Below are positions 24,949 to 31,364 of a DNA stretch of 31,364 nt, one piece after another. The stretch is from positions 1-31,364 of the forward strand of contig JADJOY010000026.1 of NCBI GenBank assembly GCA_016713535.1, in the 5' to 3' direction. The notes beneath the pieces were generated by a model that was not told the origin of the DNA, searched no databases, and saw only the letters and a program-made list of their open reading frames with translations. The stretch is from Deltaproteobacteria bacterium. GTDB lineage: Bacteria; JADJOY01. How positions within the stretch are numbered: the stretch's first letter is position 1; each line of letters starts with the position of its first letter. The translations under genes were made by a program, and so were the position numbers.

Positions 24949-25592
24949 TCAGACCTCGGGCGCGCGGCCGTCGTAGGCGGCGGTGACGTCGCCGGGCAGC
25001 GCGTCCTTCGCGGCCTCCGAGGCGGGGCCGCCGGCGCGGCGGCCGACGAACACGTAGTCGGCGGCGTAGGCCGGATCGAGCTCGTCGCTGCCGCGTGCGA
25101 AGAGCCAGGGCATCGCGAGACGACGCGGCACCCGGATCGGCTCGGTGACCGCCACGTGAGTGCGGAACACGAAGCCCCACAGCGGCGTGGTCACGCCGTG
25201 GTTCATCACGCGGCTCGCGGAAGTGGTGGTGGATGTGGTTGAGGCGCCGCCACCGCGAGAAGGCGCTGGTGGGCGGATGGGTGTGGATGCGGCGGGGCGC
25301 GAGCTCGTAGAGCGTCCAGGGGGCGGCGAGGCTCGCCGTGAAGGCGAGCCCCGGCGAACGCGCCCGCGAGCCAGACCGCCGCGGCGCCGAGCGCGATGAG
25401 GAACGGCGCAGCCGTGGCGAGCTTGAGCGGTGTCGGCGTGAAGTAGCCCGGATTGGCGTGGTGGGCGAGATGCTCGCGCGAGAAGAACGTGCGACCGCGC
25501 GCGAGATGCCCGCCCCAGCCGTGCAGCGCGTACTCGAACGACCCTGCCGGCGGCGCCGGCGAGAGGAGCGAGAGAAGCAGCGTGGTGGGCAT
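24949..25592 (-). CDS. Sterol desaturase / fatty acid hydroxylase superfamily protein, frameshifted
   Basis: These membrane di-iron enzymes hydroxylate or desaturate lipids using clustered histidines. From ATG 25592 the product reads MPTTLLLSLL, then YALHGWGGHLARGRTFFSRE, EHLAHHANPGYF (His cluster 1), a hydrophobic pair (LATAAPFLIALGAAAVWLAG) and, after an indel near 25345, RIHTHPPTSAFSRW and RRLNHIHHHFREP. It then continues NHGVTTPLWGFVFRTHV, the typical C-terminal cluster and its trailing motif. It ends TAAYDGRAPEV. At about 214 residues it is short for the family, so one upstream transmembrane pair may be missing. The substrate is not predictable. Two indels (near 25345 and 25207) interrupt the frame. 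A long palindrome lies just before the start. Confidence 0.8.
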
Positions 25593-25596
25593 GAGC

Positions 25597-25626
25597 GCCT
25601 CGGGTGAGGATTTCCTCACCCGAGGC
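25597..25626. promoter_or_regulatory. 30-bp perfect palindrome covering the desaturase Shine-Dalgarno
   Basis: GCCTCGGGTGAGGA (25597-25610) and TCCTCACCCGAGGC (25613-25626) are exact reverse complements around TT. On the minus strand the right-hand end of the stem contains GAGG, about 6-9 bases before the desaturase ATG at 25592, so a folded RNA would hide the ribosome binding site. It could equally be a repressor operator, or a terminator for the upstream lipocalin gene, although no T tract follows. Confidence 0.75.
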
Positions 25627-25696
25627 TAACGGTCATCGAGCGAGCCGGCCAGCGCCGCGGCGAACGCCCTGGGTGCCGCGGTCCGCCCCGCTACCC

Positions 25697-26384
25697 TCAC
25701 GGCGCGAGGCCGCTCGACACGGTGATGCGCAGGAAGTCGGTGTTGATCTGCTTGGCCGCGAGCTCGTCGAGGATCGCCTGGTACTGGGCCTGCGTCATCA
25801 CGGGCGAGCGGCTCAGCACGAAGAGCGTGAACTGGAGGCCGTCGGTGACCACCGCGTAGTCGTAGTCGGCGCCGAGGGCCACGATCCAGTACTCGCCCTC
25901 GAAGAGCCCGCCGAACACCGACGGAAGCGCACGCCGAGCTTGGCGTTGGTGGTGGCATCCACCACCCGCGCGATGCCGACGATGCTCTGCTCCGCGCCGC
26001 CGGGAGCGCCCTCGATGCCGCGGTTGAGGACGTCGACCTGGCCGTCGGTGCGCGCCGTGTAGGTCGCCGTCACGTCCACGAGGTCGTCGTTGAAGCCGGC
26101 GGCGTTGCTGGCGATCTCGTACCAGAGCCCCGCGTAGCGCGAGAGGTCGACCGAGGACACCGTCTCGGCACGGGGCCGCGCGCACAGCCGATGCCGGTGG
26201 CGAGCGCGAGGCCCGCGAGCAGCGACGCAGGACGGCAGAGACGGAAGAAGCGGGACGAGCGGCGTTTCGTGGTCGGCTCCGTGAGTGAGGAATCGTCGAG
26301 AAGATCGGCGTGGTCGAACGCACACCCAGCATGCAGGCGCGTAGACGTGTTGTCGGGCATTTGTATAGATTTCGAATCGTTCAT
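25697..26384 (-). CDS. blc: Blc-type outer membrane lipocalin lipoprotein, frameshifted
   Basis: The mature domain starts AETVSSVDLSRYAGLWYEIA, with the lipocalin GxW motif, and continues NAAGFNDDLVDVTATYTART, DGQVDVLNRGIEG, then FGGLFEGEYWIVALGADYDY, AVVTDGLQFTLFVLSRSPVM, TQAQYQAILDELAAKQINTD and FLRITVSSGLAP. Bacterial lipocalins of this kind are outer membrane lipoproteins that bind fatty acids or lysophospholipids. A signal segment RLCRPASLLAGLALATGIGC with a lipobox Cys precedes it in another frame, separated by an indel near 26175. A second indel sits near 25935. The start is uncertain: ATG 26384 gives an unusually long N-region (about 40 residues), and ATG 26360 is in frame. The next gene downstream on the same strand is the desaturase, a plausible lipid-related partner. 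Confidence 0.85.
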
Positions 26385-26481
26385 GTTCGCTTTGCCTCGG
26401 CGTCGCCGCCGTCGCCGGCGCGAGCGCGGCACGAGCCTTGCGGCTCGAAAGCGCGGGATCGTTCCGTTTCGGACGGCGCCG

Positions 26482-28174
26482 ATGGCGAGGCCGAGCTCGG
26501 CTCTCTCGCTCGTCCGCCGTGGGCTCCGCGGGCTCGGCCCGCGAGTGCGGCGGATCCGGTGGCGGCGCGTGCTGTGGATCACGCTGCCGGCGCTCGGCGC
26601 GATCCTCGCCGTCTCGCTCATCGGGCTCTACGCCGGCCGTGACTGGCTGGTTGCGCGGCGCGGCCTACCGCTCCTGGGGCGGCTCACCGGCGGCTCGGTC
26701 GAGTCCGAGGCGATCCACCTCGACCTCTTTCCGCCGCGCCTCACGGCCACCGGCGTGCGGGTCCGGGTGCCGGCCATGGCCGGCACCGTCTCGGTGCGCG
26801 AGCTGCGCGTGGTGGCACTCACGGGTGACGTCACGCTCGAGGGGATCGAGATCCGTCGCGACGAGAGCACCGAGAGCTGGCCCATCCTCGCCGCCGCACA
26901 GATCGACGCGCACGCGGACCACTACCGCATCCGGACCGCGCCGTACATCGTGGACGAGCTCACGATTCACGAGCCGTCGCTGCGCCTGCGCTTCGTGTCC
27001 ACGGGCCGCACCAACCTGCAGGCGCTCTTCGACCCAGGAGGTGGCCGGCACGGTGCACCCTCCGCCACCGTCGCCACCGGCACCCCACGCGTGGTCGGCA
27101 CCCAGGGCGCCCCCCCGGCGCCCCCACGACCCGGCGGGATGACGTCTTTCACGCCACCGCCGCCGCTTCCTGCTCCGTCACGGCGAGATCCGCGATGGCA
27201 CGATCGTCTACGACGATCCGTCTCGGACGCCGTGCACCCGGTACACCTCGAGCTCCACGACGTCGACGTGGTGGTCCACGACTTCCAGATCCGGGGCGCG
27301 CTCGCCGGCCCGCTCGCCGACGTGACGCTCGACGCTCACGTCGACCAGCTCACCACCCCGGCGCTGGTCCATGCGCGCGCCTGGCTCGGAGCCGTGGCGC
27401 GACCTCCCCAGCCTCACCGTGCCGCGGTGATCACCGGGTTCGACCTCGCGAACGTCCAGCCGTACATCCCCGACACGGGGCGCACGCTGCTCGGTGGCCG
27501 CTGGCTGCACGTGGCGTCGACCTGCGGGCGCGCGGCCCAGATCCAGCAGGGCGTGGTCGAGGCGACGGTGGCCGAGAGCGGCGATCAACTCGGCGCCTAC
27601 CTCGCCGGCAGCCTGTTCCACCCCACGATCGACCGCAACAGCGCCCTGGTCTCCGCGTTCCGGCTGCCGCTGGGCCAGTTCCTGCGCTTCGGCGACGTCG
27701 GCATGAGCGTGGCCGGTGAGCTCGCGCTGGCCGGTCTCGACAGCATGCTGCGGCTCGACCAGGGCGCCGTCGACGCGGCGCGGCGGCGGCGACTGATCCG
27801 CCGGCGCTCTCGCCCGGCGCGCATCGGCCGCCGGAGCAAGACCTCCTGTCACGGCTGGACGTGGCGTGACCGCTTCGCGAGCGGCGTCGCCGACGCCGCC
27901 AAGCGGCTTTCTTCGAGCGGAGCTCGAGCGGCTACACCAGCGCCACGACGCCGGCGCGCCCTGATGTCCGACATCCTCGCCGAGTTCGAGCCGCGCCATC
28001 GCCAGCTCCGCCGCGCCTTCCTCGCCGAGCGCATCCACGTGGCGCGGACGGTCGATCCGGCGCGACTCGCGCAGGCTCGAGCAGGCGCTCACCGCCATCC
28101 CGCCGGGCGCCCGGCCACCCGGCGTGACCACCCGCGGCGCTGTCCTCGGCACCGGCCAGCTCGCCAGCCCGTGA
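26482..28174 (+). CDS. AsmA-like (DUF748-type) inner-membrane-anchored periplasmic protein, frameshifted
   Basis: ATG 26482 starts a basic N-terminus followed by one transmembrane helix (VLWITLPALGAILAVSLIGL, residues about 30-50). The AsmA-like pattern follows: GGSVESEAIHLDLFPPRLTA, TGVRVRVPAMAGTVSVREL, VTLEGIEIRRDEST, IVDELTIHEPSLRLRFV, GRTNLQALF. Then come HLELHDVDVVVHDFQIRGAL, VITGFDLANVQPYIPDTG, LPLGQFLRFGDVGMSVAGEL and, near the end, MSDILAEFEPRHRQLRRAFL. AsmA/TamB/DUF748 proteins are thought to span the periplasm and help move phospholipid or assemble the outer membrane. The end at 28174 is reached through LTAIPPGARPPGVTTRGAVL after an indel near 28075. Other indels are near 27040, 27160, 27400 and 27800-27950. 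Length (about 560 residues) is within the family range. Assignment to DUF748 rather than AsmA proper is uncertain. Confidence 0.72.
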
Positions 28175-28199
28175 CGACGCACCGCCGCGGCGAAACGAA

Positions 28200-28223
28200 A
28201 GGCCGGCGAGTGATCGCCGGTCC
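28200..28223 (-). terminator. Terminator between convergent AsmA-like and FGE-family genes
   Basis: GGCCGGCGA (28201-28209) pairs with TCGCCGGTC (28214-28222) around GTGA with one G-U pair. On the minus strand the stem is followed by CTTTCGTTTCG, a fair U-rich tail, 31 bp past the minus-strand gene's stop. It may also serve the plus-strand gene. Confidence 0.65.
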
Positions 28224-28253
28224 TCGTCGATCCCCCCGACGGATCGAGCGCTT

Positions 28254-29106
28254 TCACATGTCCTTGGCGCAGCGGAAGCCCAGCTCCACCGCGTCCGGCC
28301 CCTTGAGGCTCGGATCGCGGGACTGCACGTCGCGGCGCGCACGTGCTCGGCGCCGTCCTTGTACGAGCCGCCGCGGATCACCTTCTCGGTGCCAGCGCGC
28401 GGCCCAGGTGTACTCGCTCGCCTTGTACTGGTCGGCGTTGTACCAGTCGTCCACCCACTCCGGACGTTGCCGGCCATGTCGAGCACGCCGTAGGCGCTCG
28501 CTCGAAACCTTGCTGCCGACGGCCCAGGGGCCGCCCCTGCCGCAGCCAACGCCGGTGCTGTCCGACATCACCGCGTGTCCGCAGCTCGGCTCGGGCTGCG
28601 AGCCCCACGGACAGATGCGTCCGTCGTTGCCGCGCGCGGCCTTCTCTCCCACTCCGCCTCGGTCGGCAGGGCGCTTACCGGCCCAACCGCAGTACGCGGA
28701 GGCGTCGCCCCAGCTCACGCAGTTGATCGGGAAGGCGTCGTGCTTGGGCAGGTTCCAGCTACAGCCTTCGCCCTGCAGCGGCGTCTTGCACTTCCGGCGT
28801 CCGACGCAATGCGCGTAGTCCAGACGTGTCACCTCCCTTCTTGTCGAGGGAAGCCCGGCACCTTCACCGGGTGCGGCGGCTGCTCGTCGTTCGCGGTGCG
28901 GTCGTAGACCCACATCAGCTTGTCGGGCTGCGATCCCATGAGGAATTCCCCGACGGGATGGCCACCATGTTGGGCGGAGGAGATCGATGGGCGCGAGTGG
29001 CGGCGCTGGCGTTGACGTCGGGCATGGGCGCCTTCTCCCCGCATCCCGGTACGGCCATCGACGCGACCACGGCGATGCCCACCAACCAACCCCATCGTTT
29101 CGACAT
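28254..29106 (-). CDS. Formylglycine-generating-enzyme (SUMF1) family lipoprotein, frameshifted
   Basis: ATG 29106 follows a strong Shine-Dalgarno (AAAGGAGGAA) and begins a lipoprotein signal peptide MSKRWGWLVGIAVVASMAVP with lipid Cys22 (VPGC). The domain then reads NMVAIPSGEFLMGSQPD, VTRLDYAHCV, FPINCVSWGDASAYCGWAGK, RP and EKAARGNDGRICPWGSQPEP, CGHAVMSDSTGVGCGRGG and W.VGSKVS. Near the end are EWVDDWYNADQYKASEY, a blurred RVIRGGSY and VELGFRCAKDM. This is the FGE-sulfatase fold. True FGE activates sulfatases by oxidising Cys to formylglycine, but many bacterial members lack that activity and serve as ligand-binding or ergothioneine-type enzymes; the catalytic Cys cannot be assigned here. 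Six or more indels. Anchored in the envelope by the lipid. Confidence 0.87.
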
Positions 29107-29403
29107 GACCGTTCCTCCTTTCGGGTCGGGTAACTGCCTCGCAGCGGACGGAACAATGCATCGAGGTCCGCGCGCAAGCTCGACGAGCGGCCTCCGAACG
29201 GAACCACACATCAAGATTCGTGCCTCGGCAACCGTCGGGCGTGAACGGCCGCCCGGCGGTGCCGCCTACGATTATCCCCACGCACCTGCACTCCAAACGC
29301 GCCGATCGCCTGAATCGAGCGGGCCGGTTCTTGCAGCTCCTCGACGCGGATGGTCGTCTCGGAAGCCCAGCCAGCGGAACCGCGCGGGCGAGAGGAGGGG
29401 GTC
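29107..29403. other. Divergent intergenic region
   Basis: This 297-bp gap separates the FGE-family gene (minus) from the small lipoprotein gene (plus). Both genes have strong Shine-Dalgarno sequences at the edges (29112-29119 on minus, GAGAGGAGGGGG at 29390-29401 on plus). I see no further gene and could not place promoters with confidence. Confidence 0.45.
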
Positions 29404-29859
29404 ATGAGGTCGGTGCGACCGTGGCTCACCGGTGGTGTCGTGCTGGTGACGGCCCTCTTGGCGTCGTGCGGAGGCGGTGGGGATGGTGATGGGGGTGGGG
29501 GCCGACCCCCTACCACCGGCGTGATCACCAGTGCGCATCGCTGGAGGCCGGGATGTCCGGCGACCTGAGCAACGCACGGGTCGCCATCTACGCGGACGTG
29601 GAAGACTGGGTGGACGACCGGGTACTGCTCTCGGTAGCCCGCGACCGGGCAGGTCCGGTGGCGAACTTCACGATCCCAACCTGCCGCCCGGGACCTAATA
29701 CCCTCGACGTCTGGAAGGACAACGACAACGCGGGCGATCGACGACTTCGACTTCTTCGGTGCGTACGGCAGCGGCGCGTAACCTGGCTACGAGCTGAGCC
29801 CGATCATCGTGAACGCAGGGCAGACCGCCGAGGTCGACGTGGACGTCGACGTGATCTGA
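29404..29859 (+). CDS. Small lipoprotein with carboxypeptidase-regulatory-like beta domain, frameshifted
   Basis: ATG 29404 follows GGAGGGGG and starts MRSVRPWLTGGVVLVTALLA, with lipid-attachment Cys22 (LLASC) and then a Gly/Asp-rich linker. After an indel near 29540 the domain continues LSNARVAIYADVEDWVDDRV, RAGPVANFTIPN, LPPGTYTLDVWKDNDN, GDIDDFDFFGAYGSGAYPGYELS and PIIVNAGQTAEVDVDVDVI. The YTLDVWKDNDNAGDIDDFDF acidic loop, with alternating Asp, could bind calcium. The overall pattern (FxIPxLPPGxYxL) is that of transthyretin-like/carboxypeptidase regulatory beta-sandwiches that occur in secreted proteins. Indels near 29540, 29690, 29735 and 29780 break the frame. It would be displayed on the outer or inner membrane. 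Confidence 0.7.
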
Positions 29860-30038
29860 GGCGCTCGCCGCGGTGACCGCGCGCGGCGGGGCCCGATCGA
29901 GGGGCGGCGGGGTGACGCGCGCGTAACGGCGCGGGATCCCCATCGGGCGCTTTGTCACGTGCGTGGCATCCGGAACCGGGTATCCTCGCCGACACGCGCC
30001 GGCGAGCGGAGCCGCGAGGCGAAGCGGAGAATCGATCG

Positions 30039-30912
30039 ATGCGATCCTGTGGAAGTCGGCGGCTGGCCGCTGCCACCGTCGCGGCGACGACGTTCGCGCT
30101 CGTGGCGTCCATGGCCGTCGCCACCGAGCCCGCACCGCCACGCGCTTCGGACGCCACCTACGACGCGCCAGAACTTCGTGGCGTGCGTGAACGGCGAGGC
30201 GGGGCGTTGCAGCCCGTCACGGCTCACCGACGCCGAGCGCAAGCTCGTCGAGAACGCCTCGTCGCAGCGCAAACTTACCTGCGTGCGCCAACGGCTGGAG
30301 CGCAGGCTGCGATCCGCTGCGGCTCACGGCCGATCAGAAGCGCATCGTCGACGCCTCCGCGGCGCAGCGCGCGGTCGCGCCGTGCGGCTCTCGGTGGGCA
30401 CTCGGCTGCGGCACCTCGCAGGGTGATGCCCAGTCGAGCCAGCCAGCGCCGCCGGCACCGGCACCCAGGTGAGCTCAGGGGACCGCCTCGCTACGAGCTC
30501 GACACCCAGCGTTTCTACGCGTCGGGCTACCCCGCCTACGAGCCGCGCTACTCGTGGTCGGCCGGGTCGTGGATCGTGCCGACCGCGATCGCCGCCGCGG
30601 CGACGTGGGCGCTCTGGACCCACAGCTACCACTACGACTACCCGCGGTACTGGGACGACGACTGGTACGGCTATCCGTCGGGGTTGGGGCTGGGGATGGA
30701 CGACGACCATCAGCTCATGGCGGCGGCCACGGCGGGCAGCATGGTCACGGCGACGGCCATCACGGCGGCAAGCCGCCGACCTACCGTCCACCCACCAGCC
30801 GCCGCCGCTTCACCCGCCGCCGACACCTACCGTCCGACGCCGATCTCAGTCGCCGATGAGCGCGGCGCCCGCCCCACCAGCCGCCACCTCTCATCAGCGC
30901 GACTGGCGGTAA
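30039..30912 (+). CDS. Secreted protein with about 33-residue Cys repeats and His/Gly-rich tail, frameshifted
   Basis: ATG 30039 begins a signal peptide (MRSCGSRRLAAATVAATTFA then LVASMAVATEPAPP). Two and a half repeats follow. The first reads NFVACVNGEAGRCSPSRLTD, AERKLVENASSQRN; the second, after frame repair, starts NLPACANG and continues CDPLRLTADQKRIVDASAAQR. The shared pattern is N-x2-AC-x-NG-x4-C-x-P-x-RLT, then a helix ending QR. A middle segment reads YELDTQRFYASGYPAYEPRY, with a hydrophobic WIVPTAIAAAATWALWTHSY and Tyr/Asp-rich YHYDYPRYWDDDWYGYP. The tail is HGGGHGGQHGHGDGHHGG then Pro-rich. The pieces may be two genes: the first could stop near 30426 and the second start near 30480. 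I chose one gene because frames join with indels like those elsewhere. Function unknown. Confidence 0.5.
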
Positions 30913-31113
30913 CGGTCGCGAGACGCCCGACCGCGCGCTCGGCGGGGCCGCGCGCGTAGCCTACGGCGATCCGGCGCTCGCCACTCTCGCCACGGCCCGC
31001 CCTCTCAACCCACCGCGGCCTGGATCCGGTCGCCGCATCTGGCTCCCGCGCTGGGCGAGACCCCCTCGGCGAGGCGTAGTGCTAGAAGAGTTTTCTCATC
31101 GACCGAGGGATCG

Positions 31114-31364
31114 ATGGGCCGCGCGCCTGACACCGATTCCGGGCTCAACCACGGTCTGGATCCGGCGGTCGTGGTGGATCGTCCCCGTTTCTGATCCTGG
31201 CGATCCCCTACCCGAACCCGCTCTTTCGAGCCGCCGTGCACGCTCTTCGCGCTGCCGTACGCCGCCCTCGCCGCGGCCGCCGCCATCCGCCAGCTCCCAT
31301 CCACGTCACGCTCGCGAGCGCGTCACTCCTCGCGGGGATCGCCGTGCTGGTGGTGGGATCGATC
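31114..31364 (+). CDS. Partial hydrophobic protein at the window edge
   Basis: ATG 31114 follows GAGGGA. Reading with frame corrections gives MGRAPDTDSGLNHGLDPAVV, LILAIPYPNPLF, TLFALPYAALAAAAAIRQLP and HVTLASASLLAGIAVLVVGS, two or more likely membrane helices running off the window. No family is recognised and the coding assignment rests on hydrophobic pattern alone. Confidence 0.35.

Noticed and set aside
1-31364. CRISPR array, rRNA, transposase or integrase
   Set aside because: No regularly spaced direct repeats, no rRNA-like conserved segments and no DDE, tyrosine or serine recombinase motifs were seen on either strand.

Overview
The window is GC-rich bacterial DNA from a Gram-negative organism. 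The evidence is several lipoprotein signal peptides, an AsmA-like envelope protein, an outer-membrane-type lipocalin, a C-terminal Gly/Cys-helix-Arg surface-anchoring signal, and thrombospondin type 3 calcium repeats. The style resembles Myxococcota, other deltaproteobacterial or Binatota-like lineages, but no rRNA or taxonomic marker is present, so this is an inference. Many reading frames, including housekeeping genes, are broken by single-base indels, often next to homopolymers. Most of the damage lies in 1-7900 and 21900-31364, while 8199-10980 and 14451-21845 are nearly clean. I read most breaks as assembly error and give one reconstructed span per gene.

Region 1 (1-4217) is core metabolism and envelope: a SAM methyltransferase fragment, class I fructose-bisphosphate aldolase (fbaB) with a terminator hairpin, an M23 (LytM) peptidase, and UDP-GlcNAc 2-epimerase (wecB).

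Region 2 (4204-14238) is an accessory island. It opens with nested palindromes that overlap the wecB stop codon. It then carries a DUF4143-type AAA ATPase, a scar of a surface-protein C-terminus, a VapBC module, a Fic protein, a GT-C type membrane glycosyltransferase translationally coupled to a large secreted beta-helix/Ig/TSP3 surface protein, a second VapBC module, and a second scar from the same surface protein. The surface protein gene is compositionally split: its 5' part is less GC-biased and its 3' part is strongly GC-biased. The repeated 3' cassette lying beside toxin-antitoxin modules is the most unusual structure here.

Region 3 (14394-21845) holds a pectate-lyase-like secreted protein, a long secreted protein with three tandem modules and a His/Pro-rich tail, a class II DAHP synthase (start of the shikimate pathway), and rlmN. 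A hairpin-rich intergenic spacer separates the last two.

Region 4 (21970-31364) is rich in envelope genes: two convergent lipoproteins with repeated propeller-like motifs, a sterol-desaturase-family hydroxylase preceded by a 30-bp palindrome, a Blc-type lipocalin, an AsmA-like protein, a formylglycine-generating-enzyme-family lipoprotein, a small lipoprotein with a regulatory-like beta domain, a secreted protein with about 33-residue Cys repeats, and a partial membrane protein at the window edge. I saw no rRNA, tRNA, CRISPR array, transposase or integrase.
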